Shown here piece by piece: positions 38,254 through 48,700 of a stretch of 64,000 nucleotides of DNA. The stretch spans positions 11,752,001-11,816,000 of the forward strand of contig CANUEZ040000168.1 in NCBI GenBank assembly GCA_948099385.1, written 5' to 3'. The translations under genes and the position numbers were made by a program. Each line of letters begins with the position of its first letter. Position 1 is the first letter of the stretch. The notes beneath the pieces are model-generated. The model was not told the origin of the DNA and searched no databases. It saw only the letters and a program-made list of their open reading frames with translations. Origin of the DNA: Fasciola hepatica (taxonomy: Eukaryota > Platyhelminthes > Trematoda > Plagiorchiida > Fasciolidae).

Positions 38254-39561
38254 ATGTCAATGCCCCCCACCATTGATATAACCACTTGCTCAGATGAGGC
38301 TACTTTCCCCATGAGGCAGTGCGATTCCCCCTCCGTGGCCAATGCCTCACTCCTCAATCCGGACGAAACGGTCCTTCATAATGCGCTGGCAACGGATGCA
38401 CTAAAATGTGAAGTCCAAAGTCAGGCTGCAGAGATAGCCGAGTTAAGGGCCACCGTCCACACCCTTAAGGATGAGCTGTCCAGCCTGAGGAGTTTGGTAA
38501 TCAAATCCCTCCCGGTGTCCCAGGCAGCCGATCAGGTTTGTAGAGTTTCTGAGCAGCAAATTCTTGACGCCGCCAAGATTTTACAAGATACCGAGAATTT
38601 CTCCAAGCGAGTCATCCTTTGGGGCCGCTTCCTCAGTTCAGATCACCCTCATGACACCTACGCCCAGGTGTTTAACCGCCTTAAGCTCCCTTTCCCACTT
38701 AAGGGTCGGTCCACTTGGTTGGTAACCAAACGCACTAACCGGGTTCACGGTATTCTCATTGTAATGGGTTCCACAGATGCAGCCAAACGAATTGTTTCCT
38801 TGGCCGCAAAGCTCAGGGAAGAAATTAAAGGGCTCAAGGGCGTATCCATTGATAAGCCACTTCATCTGAGGCTCCGCAGTGAGAAAGCTAAGCCAAAAAT
38901 CCCACAAAAAGCTGATCCTAAGCTCAGAGTGCTGCCAGTTGTCCAGGTAACTCGCCTTGAGGACCGAGCTGCATGCCCACCATCCCTCGCTTCCCTACTG
39001 ACACCATTTCCCATCGCCGAAAGTACTCCCAGTAGTAGGCCTGGTGCCACTAAACATCTGTCGCCTACGAAAAGCATCCTAGGCCCCATCATAGCCAACA
39101 AGACTGTTTCAACGGACGAGACTCACTCATCCTTGAGCCCAGACATGAACCTGCAACCTGTTTCTACTGAAAGAAGCAGTGAGGAGGTTAGAGCACCAGA
39201 TAATATATCTGGTGCTGTCATGAAAAATAGGCTCACCAACAAGAGAACTCAGAATAGGGCATCAAGCAGTGCGCAGAAGGGAAAACCACAAAAGGCAGCC
39301 CACCCTTTTCGGAGACCGAAGGATGTAGGCCGTCCACCTGGATTGATACCCCCCAGGTTACTAGACATCAAAACCTACCGGTCCCCCCAGCAGTCTGCTT
39401 ACCCTCTAGCCCCCCAATATCTTCAGCCCCCGACTCTCCCAGGACCTTTCCATCCTCAAATCCCCCTCTTTCCCCCTCCTCAAACCCAAAACCAGCTGCC
39501 TCTGGCGATTCTGCAACAACTCCTGAGCATGTGCTCAAGTGTTTTTACAGCAATTGCCTGA
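38254..39561 (+). CDS. CR1-like ORF1 protein (nucleic-acid-binding)
   Basis: A 435-residue open frame from the ATG at 38,254, about 120 bp inside the element. Residues about 45-90 form a predicted coiled coil (AEIAELRATVHTLKDELSSL). Residues about 115-190 look like a small RNA-binding fold (VILWGRFL ... HGILIVMGSTDAAKRIV). Residues about 205-435 are basic and then strongly proline-rich. There is no CCHC knuckle and no PHD finger, unlike the ORF1 remnants at 11.9 and 28.0 kb. By family analogy it coats element RNA as a chaperone in a ribonucleoprotein. Its last 31 bp and more overlap ORF2 in another frame. It is uninterrupted. Confidence 0.85.
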   Translation: MSMPPTIDITTCSDEATFPMRQCDSPSVANASLLNPDETVLHNALATDALKCEVQSQAAEIAELRATVHTLKDELSSLRSLVIKSLPVSQAADQVCRVSEQQILDAAKILQDTENFSKRVILWGRFLSSDHPHDTYAQVFNRLKLPFPLKGRSTWLVTKRTNRVHGILIVMGSTDAAKRIVSLAAKLREEIKGLKGVSIDKPLHLRLRSEKAKPKIPQKADPKLRVLPVVQVTRLEDRAACPPSLASLLTPFPIAESTPSSRPGATKHLSPTKSILGPIIANKTVSTDETHSSLSPDMNLQPVSTERSSEEVRAPDNISGAVMKNRLTNKRTQNRASSSAQKGKPQKAAHPFRRPKDVGRPPGLIPPRLLDIKTYRSPQQSAYPLAPQYLQPPTLPGPFHPQIPLFPPPQTQNQLPLAILQQLLSMCSSVFTAIA

Positions 39562-41003
39562 GTGCGTTGAATAAGATCCCGGAGCTTCGGCAGCTTGCAG
39601 TGGATAAGGAGCCTCAGATCATAGCCCTCACAGAAACCTGGCTCACCCCTGACATACTTGATGCCGAAATATCCATTCCGGGATACTTCACAGTAAGGCG
39701 GGACTCCAGTAGAGGTCGTGCCGGCGGGGTCATCATATACTACGATAATTCGATCCCTCCTCCCACCTTACTGACAACACCAACCTTTTCATGTATTGAT
39801 TGTCTGTGGGCCGTGTTTAACCTTTCTAGGACAGACACCCTTTTGCTTGGTGTTGTCTACCGTCCTCCCGCATGCAATTCAACTGACAGCATAGGTCTCA
39901 TGGACTTATTAGGCTCCCTGAAAAGCTATACAGACTTCACCCATCTGTTAGTCACTGGTGACTTCAACTCTCCCAGTACAAACTGGCAAAGAGCTGATGC
40001 CCCGGATATCACTTTCGGTAAACCCCTCCTTGATCTCGTACTGAAAAACTCATGGGTGCAGAACGTAAGAGATCCGACTAGATATCGCACAGGCCACGCC
40101 CCGTCCCTACTAGACCTGGTCATCACCAATGATCGGTTCCTAATAGATGTGGTGCATTACTTGCCGCCCCTCGGCAAAAGTGATCACATTCTCATTGGAT
40201 TCGATTATATCGTGAAGTGGCCTCCTCTTCCGTCAGAAACTAAAATTTTGAGATCCTTCAAAAGGACCAACTTTGACCAAGTCTGTGCATTTTTTCGCTC
40301 CCAGCTAAATTTAACTAACCCAGGTAACTCTGCGGATGAAATGGCAGAGAATCTCAGAGAGTTAATCTCCTTAGCTGATAGGCATTTTGTCCCCAGAATT
40401 CGTCGCCCACAGACCGCTAAGCGACCCCTCCCTCGCCCCATTAGGCGCATTCTAGACGAACGCGCACGCCTCTGTGCTAGATATAAAGCCACAGGCCTTG
40501 CCCGTGATGCAGAAGACTTCAGGATCATAAGGAACATATGCAAAGACAAGATTAGGTCCTATCAGAATGCAGTCCAGCGATCTGTACTTGATCGAGCACG
40601 GACCAATAAGGCATTTTTCTTTCAGTACATGCGCCGTCTAAGGGGCACAGCTCCGACGCCATTAGCTCTCAAAGATAGTGCCGGATCTCCAATCACTTCC
40701 CCTAGCCAAGTAGCTGAGGCATTCAGCTCCTACTTCCGTACAATTTTTAGCTCCTTTCCCATATCATCCCACCCTACTATGCACCCGTTATCTCTGACCA
40801 CTACCCTTAACCGCGTAACTATTCCCATTGGTGCAGTCGCTCAAGGTTTCCGACGGCTCAACCAATATTGCTCCATGGGTCTTGACCTAATCCACCCCCG
40901 TATTCTCAAGGAAGCCGCGGATACATTAGCTGCTCCTTATGCCTCGCTTTTTCAGCGATGTGCTTTCGACGGAGTTTTCCCCCGTAGCCGGAAAAAGCAG
41001 TGA
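39531..41003 (+). CDS. CR1-like ORF2, endonuclease and N-terminal RT part
   Basis: Open frame whose conserved part starts at VLKCFYSNCLSALNKIPEL. The frame is open further upstream through ORF1's Pro-rich end and has no ATG near, so initiation may be by re-initiation or frameshifting. APE-type endonuclease motifs: ALTETWLTPDI (catalytic Glu), YRPPACN, TGDFNSPSTNWQ (D-x-N) and KSDHILIGFD (S-D-H). The linker follows, then the RT entry AVAQGFRRLNQYCSMGLDLI. It ends at a TGA (41,001-41,003) because an A5 tract (40,992-40,996) is one base short of the frame needed to enter the RT core. The same break is in copy 1. Confidence 0.85.
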   Translation: MLKCFYSNCLSALNKIPELRQLAVDKEPQIIALTETWLTPDILDAEISIPGYFTVRRDSSRGRAGGVIIYYDNSIPPPTLLTTPTFSCIDCLWAVFNLSRTDTLLLGVVYRPPACNSTDSIGLMDLLGSLKSYTDFTHLLVTGDFNSPSTNWQRADAPDITFGKPLLDLVLKNSWVQNVRDPTRYRTGHAPSLLDLVITNDRFLIDVVHYLPPLGKSDHILIGFDYIVKWPPLPSETKILRSFKRTNFDQVCAFFRSQLNLTNPGNSADEMAENLRELISLADRHFVPRIRRPQTAKRPLPRPIRRILDERARLCARYKATGLARDAEDFRIIRNICKDKIRSYQNAVQRSVLDRARTNKAFFFQYMRRLRGTAPTPLALKDSAGSPITSPSQVAEAFSSYFRTIFSSFPISSHPTMHPLSLTTTLNRVTIPIGAVAQGFRRLNQYCSMGLDLIHPRILKEAADTLAAPYASLFQRCAFDGVFPRSRKKQ

Positions 41004-42301
41004 TCGCACCCATCTATAAGAAGGGTAGTAGACACCTTGCTTCTAGTTACAGACCCATAAGCCTCACTAGCATCCCTAGCAAAATTTTTGAGGGAATTCT
41101 TAAGAGTGAGATTCTTTCCCATCTTCATAGAAATAAGATCCTCTCCCCGTCCCAACATGGGTTTCTTCTTCCTGGCAGGTCATGCATCACCAATATGCTT
41201 ACTGTCATGGATAGTCTAACGAAAGCCTATGATGATGGCCAGCTCTCACAAGCTCTATTCATCGATCTTGCTAAGGCCTTCGATAAGGTCCCACATGCCC
41301 CTCTTCTTTATAAGCTGCAGACGTACTGGATCACAGGATCCATGTTGGCCATCCTACGTAGCTTCCTTACCGACCGCACCTTTGTGGTTAAAGTCGGGAA
41401 TGTTTTGTCTCAACCCTCCACAGTAACAACTGGGGTCCCACAAGGGACGGTCTTACGTCCTCTTCTTTTCCTGATCTATATAAACGATCTACCGACAGCC
41501 CTTCCTGCGAACATTGCCATGTACGCAGATGATGTAACCCTCTGGAGTTCAAGCGTTGAAGACCTGCAAATAGCAGTTTATGACACAAAACGCTGGTCCG
41601 AGGATTGGAACCTCCCAGTTAACGATGACAAATGCGTGAGCATGTCTTTCGGCAGAGAGACTGGTCACACGTTTTCCATTAATGGAGCAGCCACTCTGCC
41701 AAGGGTTGACCGACACAAGGTGCTCGGTTTCTGGTTAGATTGTAACTTATCCTTCCCTCATCATCACCAACTTGCGAGCAAGTCTGCCTTTCGAGTCCTA
41801 AATATGATTCGAAGGTCCTTCCCGCGCATATCTAAGGATGATTTCCCCATAATTTTCGGCACTTATATCCGACCTCTGCTGGAGTACGGTAGTCAGATAG
41901 TGCACTCTGGTCTTGTCCGAGACCGTGAGATCCTAGAAAAAGTTCAGATGGCCTCCACCAAGGCAGTAAGGGGTCTATCCCATCTACCTTATCCCGTCCG
42001 CCTCTCACTCCTCAACCTCTATCCCCTTGACGTAAGACGCGTAAGAGGTGATCTGTTTTTGATGTTCCACCTTTTTGAAACAGGTCAAAGCGATTACTTC
42101 TTCTCCGTCTGTCCAGCCTCCTCTCTCCGTGGTCACAGCAGAAAAGTTTTCAAACCGAGGCCACGCACTTCACTAAGGATTAATTTATTTAGCTATAGGG
42201 TTATTACTATGTGGAATGCACTTCCGGAAGATATTGTTCTCTCGCAGAACAAAACTATGTTCAAGAAAAAGCTAGACCTCTACCTGGGTCTCTCCCAATA
42301 A
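41000..42301 (+). CDS. CR1-like ORF2, reverse transcriptase core and C-terminus
   Basis: A 433-codon open frame continuing ORF2 in the -1 register. RT motifs: APIYKKGSRHLASSYRPISL, HGFLLPGRSC (one extra Leu from a CTT insertion), FIDLAKAFDKVPH, SFLTDRTFVVKVG, TGVPQGTVLRPLLFLIYIND, MYADDVTLWS (YADD at 41,522-41,533). The thumb and the CR1-type tail LFSYRVITMWNALPEDI follow. The usual VLGP reads VLRP in both copies. It would copy element RNA at a nicked target. It needs a -1 shift at 40,992-40,998 to be made as one protein with the endonuclease. Confidence 0.88.
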   Translation: MIAPIYKKGSRHLASSYRPISLTSIPSKIFEGILKSEILSHLHRNKILSPSQHGFLLPGRSCITNMLTVMDSLTKAYDDGQLSQALFIDLAKAFDKVPHAPLLYKLQTYWITGSMLAILRSFLTDRTFVVKVGNVLSQPSTVTTGVPQGTVLRPLLFLIYINDLPTALPANIAMYADDVTLWSSSVEDLQIAVYDTKRWSEDWNLPVNDDKCVSMSFGRETGHTFSINGAATLPRVDRHKVLGFWLDCNLSFPHHHQLASKSAFRVLNMIRRSFPRISKDDFPIIFGTYIRPLLEYGSQIVHSGLVRDREILEKVQMASTKAVRGLSHLPYPVRLSLLNLYPLDVRRVRGDLFLMFHLFETGQSDYFFSVCPASSLRGHSRKVFKPRPRTSLRINLFSYRVITMWNALPEDIVLSQNKTMFKKKLDLYLGLSQ

Positions 42302-42602
42302 TTCCCTTTGTCAAAAAAAAACAAAATAGTTGTCTTTTATCGCATATATGTTCATGAATGCCACACCCCCACTCAGCTTAAGGCGCTGTCCACAGTGTGA
42401 CACTGCATGATGTTATGTGTATCTTGTTTTCGCTGCCACCCCGCCCCCTCCCCGCTTCTTTTTACTCTCGTTTCAGCTCGGCGAATCCGACAGAAGATCA
42501 AAGATTTCCTAAAGAACCGGGACAATTGGGCTGAAAGCCTCGAACCCGTGTAGTACTTCAAGACTTCAAGACTTCAAGACAAATAAAAAAATAAATAAAA
42601 AA

Positions 42603-42611
42603 ACTGAACTG
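42603..42611. repeat. Target-site duplication, right (ACTGAACTG)
   Basis: Nine bases identical to 38,122-38,130, directly after the A-rich tail of the CR1 element. The sequence continues AACC, giving a CTGAAC-repeat like the 3' ends of the family-3 RTE copies. Confidence 0.75.
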
Positions 42612-42673
42612 AACCGCTTCAAGGTCGTTGTGCTTTTACGTATTTTGGAAAGATATCTAAGCAACAAGCACTG
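42612..42673 (+). promoter_or_regulatory. Residual 5' flank / 5' UTR of the ferredoxin gene
   Basis: Only 62 bp separate the CR1 target duplication from the ferredoxin ATG. The strip holds a pyrimidine run (TTGTGCTTTTACG, 42,628-42,640) and AG dinucleotides at about 42,651 and 42,660 that could act as spliced-leader acceptors, as trans-splicing occurs in many flatworms. No TATA box is evident. The role is inferred from position. Confidence 0.45.
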
Positions 42674-42759
42674 ATGTGCGCTGCCTTCTGCCTACTGAGG
42701 AACTTGTGGAGACCTAACCACCATTTTTATCGTAGATTCACGGCGAAACCACAAAAAAA
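42674..42759 (+). CDS. FDX1: Ferredoxin exon 1 (presequence)
   Basis: Encodes the Met start and 28 codons plus two bases. It is the first ATG in the frame, and the frame is open upstream to a stop at 42,605. Basic and aromatic residues without acidic ones fit a mitochondrial presequence. The donor is GTAATT at 42,760. Intron 1 is 42,760-42,798 (39 nt, ending ATCTAG). Confidence 0.85.
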
Positions 42760-45700
42760 GTAATTGGAATGTAAGGCGCTGAAAGATTTCGGATCTAGGG
42801 TTGTTATCAACTTTTTGTGGAAGAATGGAAAGAAACAGTCGGTAAATGCCAACGTTGGTGACACCCTCCTCGATGTGGTTTTGGACAATGACGTTGACAT
42901 TGATGGGTTCGGTAAGTTTTGCTCTTGGGAGTTAATCGTTAACAGGAGCTTGCGAAGGAACATTGGCATGCTCTACATGTCACTTAATATTTTCGCGGAG
43001 GGATTTTAAAACGTTAACAAAGCCGATGTCTGAAGAGGAGGAAGATATGTTAGATTTGGCATTCGGAGTCACAGAAACGTATGTTTGAGAGTCTGTTCAT
43101 TTATTAAGGTTTTCCGAGGTTCTCCAATCGACTTCAGTCTAGATAAACGTGCACAGTGGTGTCGTTAACACAAAGCACTTTTAATTAGGATAGAACATAT
43201 ACGCCCATTTACGCTGCTTGGTTCGCTTCGGGATGGTGACTGGTCACAGTGCACATCTCCACTCCGTACGTTTACAGAGGGTACTGGGTGGTCGCCCAGC
43301 CGGAAACCATCCTTGTCCCGTCCTCCTACCTCCGGGATGAAGACAAATTTGCTGCTTGCTGCTTCAAGCAACGCTCGTGTAGCATTTCCACCCACCTCTC
43401 GTAAATTTCTATTTCCCAGTGCATAATTTTCATTTAAGCGATATATATTCCGCTCCAGTCCGTTCGTTTCGTGCACAGTAAAATTTACGGATTTCTTTGT
43501 ATCCGGGTTATTCTAGTTCAACCAGTCTTCATGTAGGAATTCAGAGAAAATCATTCCATATAGCCCTTTGCACATAGATTCTTTGGATTTTGCTTAGAAA
43601 GCGTTCTTTCACATTGCATTGAGACAGGTGGCCGGGACATGTTTTGCTTGCCCACCGGTGGAATTCCTTGACTTGCGCTCTACTCCGAGGCATGTAGTGG
43701 TTGGAGGATAGCTCAAGACGATCATTCCGTGAAATGGCAGAAAGCCATGAGATCTTTGACCACAACTTCCGGGTTGGAGTCCATGAGACCCACTTCTCAG
43801 ATGGTTGGAGACAGTAAGGGATATAGGTAGATGTCGCAGTCAGTGGTGTAGTTACATCCAGTCTCTCTCTTTACCTTTGTGATTCCCGCTTCATACTTTG
43901 TTTTCGGTTCTTTCTCCATACTTCTGTTTATTCTGCCCCCATTTGGATGATGCTGCTCAGAGCACAGCATTGCTAGGTTAATGATCGAATGAACTGAACT
44001 GAACAGTGCATTGAGACCACTTGGACCGAGGGTCATCCTCCTTTTCCACCATGGACATCGATAAAATGTTCCAAAGATTTGCCACCCTCCGTAAAAGACG
44101 AAAAAATAATGGTAAGCCAATCGATCGAGGATTTGTCAGCGTCAGGGAATGGTCGTTCACCACAAGACAAAAATCCGTTTGCAATTCCGAACCAGTTTCA
44201 CCAGTTAACTGAGGGAAAACTAAAAAACCCACCTGATTGGTAGGCTTTAGTGGACCAAAAACGAGGCATATGAGCTAAAATAAGGTGGCAAAGTGTCATA
44301 GTATGCAAACGAAATGGAAGCAAATTATGAAGCAGAAGCATAATAACAAATATGACATTCACTGCCACTTAGAAAACAAAGAATAGTATGAGGTGTTTCG
44401 TACAGTCCATGGGCGAGGAATAGGAAGTGGTAACTGTTTAACGAACAATGCATTGTTATGCCTCACGGTTTCGAACACAATGGGATCTCACTCTTTGTTG
44501 TTGTAAGAGGTTTTCGACGCTTGTTTCTGGTTCGCTAGGAGATTCTACCGAATCGGGCAATTGTTTGTAGATCGGAAGTGCATGGTGTCATCAACTAACT
44601 GACTAGCATTCACCGAAAGAGACTGAAAAAGAGATAGGTGATGCTGAAGTCGTTCGTTCTACAAGAGCGAAATGACGAAGTAGTACTGTTCGCTTCCATC
44701 AGGGGAACGCATGTGAGGGTACTCTGGGTTTCTCCCTAGAAGTTCCACTTCCACTGTCTGATCGTGCCTGGATGATATAGCACTGGTGCAGATATCAGTA
44801 GCCACTGAGGTGAACTGGTGCTGACAGCAGATTGTCGATGATGAATAAACACGTTCGTGAGGAGTCGCATTGATAGCAGTACATAGCAGTGACCTGATAG
44901 CATAGAGTGCGTGCGGTAATACCAATTCCCACTGAACCATTGTTTGACCTCTCGAACGGAGGCACAGACACTGTTTCCCATATTGACCCATTCAGCCGGT
45001 GTTGATCGAATGGTGTAGAGCGTTTGCTTACCACCTCGGAGGTCCGAGGCTCGAATCCCCGTCATCACCGATTACTTTGGTGGTAGGCAGTAATCCACTG
45101 TCCTCTGGATCGTTACCGCCCCTAACTTATCGGGACTGTTAATTCCGCGCACGGAATTCGAGTGAGACTCCCCTTCTGTAAGTAACCGAACGATTGAGAT
45201 ACGCGTAGAGCCCCGGACCAAAGGTAATGAACACCGAGACTGTCTGGACATGCGTTTCTACTAAACAATAATCAATCATTAAATTGTTGAACAGTATAAA
45301 CCTCAAATCGTGGGGTATATCGGGTACGGTAGTCGTTCAGTGCACCTTGCGAGATAGGATGTCTTTCGATGGAAGAATAATGAATGAAACTGTACAACAT
45401 ACCATGAAGAATAGGACAGCTCGCAGCTGTGTCCAAAGGGTTTGCCTACAGTGGCAAAAGGCACCGTCAATTACGGTGCATCAAACAAAACGGCCGTGGC
45501 TGTATCGAGGGGCGTAAAAGACAGCGCTCATCTATGTCCAGAATGTCAATGTACCTGATCACCGGCAATCAACAGAAATGTTTTCAAGGTTAACACGTGA
45601 TACGCGTGGATAGAGAAGATTACAATGGCACGTCGATTGAAACGGAGACCAATCAACGGAGAGAAGTCAGGTGCACACAAATAAATCGGGACGGAAAACA

Positions 45701-48700
45701 GAGGGTCCGTGGATCGTCTAGTAAGTTGTTTGTGTGTGTCAGCGAGTGCACAACAAACCAGACAAGTGAGAACTGCGTTCTGTGTCAGGCCAAAGATATT
45801 TTCTAATGCGCCAATAGTGCAAGTGTCAACGGCATCGAAATCCGACTAGTGAGGAAAATGAAGATGAACTAGTCACAAAGGTCTTGGTTCCAGAAAACTA
45901 AGCAACATCGTATGGCCGAAGATACGGTGCCCAAAATCTGGGTGAACAATGGCGAAGAGGGTCACTTATACACCGGAACACGCGGTTCACTGGCACAATT
46001 GGCAGATCAGAAGTAATCAGGGGCAATTTACAATTAATTTGGTTAGACCTCTAAACAGATTTGTGGTTCTCCACTTCAAGTCTCAGGGTCTGGTTGCCCG
46101 TTATCCTTAATAGTGCAGTAGATCTTCGCGGCAATGGGCGTACACCCTCTCCACTGCACTCATGCGCAAGCATTTAAATAAAAGAAAAGTCGTTCAACCT
46201 GAGCATCGCCTTGATGGTCGTAGCTGGCCGTTCTGCTTCAAACCACATTACGGTCGTGAGAAAACGTCTTTAATTTCCGGAACGAAGAAGATCCCTTGAG
46301 CAGAATGTAGGTAGTGAAGGTTGCCAAATAAAGCAAACAGCTCCAATACGTGAGAAATTACGGTGAAAGCCGGCATGTCATGTCAGGACGACAGAAACAT
46401 GGAAAACAAGAATAATCATTTGGATTTAACAGTTACGGGTAGAAGAGATGGGTCTCTTAAAGTCAACACTGAGACGTTCAAATGATTGTGTGGCTTTAAC
46501 AAGTGGCCTATTACAGGGTTTGTATAACTTGGAATTCAAGTAAAAACAAACAGAACATTTGCTGAATTTTCACCTTGACATAATTGACTGGAAAAGGTAA
46601 GTTTTTTTTGGACAAAATTGTATAGACGAGTAATACCACAGTAACAGAAACTGTTATAAAGTTGCGTCAGTTCGCCAATGGAATAACTGCTCGGGATAAA
46701 GTTTCGGCTGCGAGATTCTCTAAACCTAGGCGATATATCACGTCATAGGGGAACCGAGAAAGTTCATTGCACCATCGTTGGATTTTTTGGTTCTCTATCT
46801 TGCTGCTGGTTTCTATGTCGTGGATAACGGTGATAAAATGTTGGTTTATAATCCGCTCAAAGTGGGCTTCCAAAAGATAATACCACCACTTTCAAACAGC
46901 TTTAACAACTGCATAAGCTTTAGTCTTTACCGCTGGGTGATTTCGCCCCGTGGATGACAAAGTACGCGAAGAAAGACTACGAGGCGGCCACTCTGATTGA
47001 GAGTAGCGGGGGTTGCTATGTCGAAAACATCGGTTTCAACCACGGATGATGTGAAAAGCGGTGATTGGATTAATTAAAGCTTCAATGACTTATGAAACAA
47101 ACGTACCTCTTTGGAAAGCGAAGTCCTGTTTACAATAAGCAGGTGAATTTTATCGGGAAAACGGGAGAACTGTTGGGAATAGTATGGAAACATTCCCACG
47201 ACTCTTTTGCTTTGCCTTCAAATCCTTTGAAGCAGGCAGTTTGAGAGGAGCGTCCAAGCGCTCTGGGTTGTGCTTAATCGTTCTTTTAGATAATTCATAG
47301 CCCAGCAGTGGAACTACTGTAGTGGCGAGGACAAACTTATGATTTAGAGTCAAACCATGGTTTTCAGCCGTTTGTAGGGACCGTTTCAGATTGACATCGT
47401 GATCTGCGACATCCCCTCAGATAGTAATGTTTCCAAAGTACACAAACGTTTCCTCGAGCCCTTCACGTCGATCAAGCATGTCCATTGTGCGCTGGAAACA
47501 AGCAGTGCCGTTAGTTACTCCGAATGGTATTCGGCAGAATTGGTAGAGACTTGCACGCTTCGAAAGCCGTGTACTGCCGGTCGTTTTACTTTATAGGTAT
47601 CTGGTGGTACGCGCTCTGTAGGTCTAAGAGGCTGTAAATGCTGAACTGGGAAATTTTCCCCACTAGTTCGTCTATGCGGGGTAGCGGATAGGCATCTAAA
47701 AGAGTGAATCGATTGATTGTTTGACTGTAGTCGAGCACCGTCCGTTGTCTCTGGTATGCACTTGTAGTAACCAGGACCTGGGAGCCCGTTGGCATCGAGA
47801 AGGTTCGGTTATCCCGCCGTCCAATAACCTAACGACTTCTGATCGGAAGAAGAATTCATCGTGGTAGTTGTGTCTTCTCGATTTTATGCAAGTAGGACGG
47901 CAAGAAGTATCCAGATGTGCGAACAGGGGAGAGACTGCAGGGCCAGCGGCGGAGAAACCAAAAAGCAAGAACGGTGGCCGAATTCCTTGAAAGGTTATTT
48001 CTGTTGACAGGCGTTCTTGTGATTAGTCATGCTCCAGCAGTATATTGGCACATAAGTTAGCGAGAACAAAAAGTTTGACGTTTTCGTATCGACACTTTTG
48101 TGCAGCAATAAGAAAAAATAGTGACCTTTGGCACTGCTGGTCCACAGGTCAAACCGAGGACAATCCTACTCCTGGATGCCATTGTTGACCATTTGTTCTG
48201 GGGCACAGTCTTCTTAGAGACTTAACTCCCTCCGCTTCCTGTATTTGTCAGGACTTGTAACGCTACTCCGTTAGTTGTTACTTCAGTGAAGGCCTGAATA
48301 AAATCCGCTGGAGCTGCGGCTGTGGTGATTGAGGAAACAAGAAATGACTAGGTAGTCGCGGATGCTTTGCGTTCTAAAAAGCCCGAAAGGCCTGAAAGTG
48401 CCCCGCTTACCACGTGACTTACAAGTTGCCTCTTTCGCAGGATATTTTTGACGGGAATGGGGATTGTAACCACAAAGTTTAGTCCAATTTATTCAACCAT
48501 TAACCTTGCACTTCTGTGCTCTGGTTTCGATTGCTATCTCAGCGTTGTCAAGTCAAGGGCAAAGAGATAAGAAGCATTAAGTGAAAAGGAGCCGGAAGCA
48601 GAACAAGAAGTGCAAATCACGAAGAAAAAGAAAGAGGCTAAATGCAGCTAAGCTACTGACTGCGACACCTAGCTATGTCACTTAATGTCTCTAAACATCT

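Larger units (their letters stand above)
38131..42602 (+). mobile_element. Full-length CR1-like non-LTR retrotransposon, copy 2
   Basis: A 4,472-bp unit carrying a 5' UTR, ORF1 and overlapping ORF2, plus a 3' UTR. It ends in three ACTTCAAG-type units and an A-rich AAATAAAAAAATAAATAAA tail. It is flanked by a 9-bp direct duplication ACTGAACTG (38,122-38,130 and 42,603-42,611), consistent with target-primed insertion. Apart from the one-base frame break in ORF2 and an extra CTT in the RT it looks intact, so the insertion is young. The endonuclease-RT and C-terminus match the CR1 clade, which includes flatworm SR1/Perere-type elements. Its 3' end is 71 bp from the ferredoxin start codon. Confidence 0.9.
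44659..48480 (-). mobile_element. Ty3/Gypsy LTR retrotransposon, pol region, decayed
   Basis: Read on the - strand from 48,480 down. Zinc-knuckle remnant [20 protein letters not shown] (about 48,410-48,470). Protease remnant [11 protein letters not shown] (about 48,240; the catalytic D-T-G reads N-T-G). [22 protein letters not shown] and [15 protein letters not shown] (47,586-47,730), [17 protein letters not shown], then [20 protein letters not shown] (47,220-47,300). RNase H tail: [20 protein letters not shown] (about 46,720-46,800). Integrase C-terminus: [18 protein letters not shown] and [10 protein letters not shown] (about 44,850-44,940). The RT active site reads Y-F-G-N (47,429-47,440) instead of Y-x-D-D. 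It is dead, with no LTR identified. Confidence 0.85.

Noticed and set aside
38254..42301. CR1 ORFs as host genes
   Set aside because: ORF1/ORF2 layout, endonuclease-RT motifs, A-rich tail and target duplication identify a retrotransposon.
42764..43009. An 81-codon continuous open frame over the ferredoxin region
   Set aside because: It reads through the 34-nt intron into the wrong frame; the spliced model fits the family exactly, whereas the read-through tail does not.
43165..43476. A 103-codon - strand open frame in ferredoxin intron 3
   Set aside because: No recognisable motif, and it lies among decayed repeats in an intron of the opposite strand.
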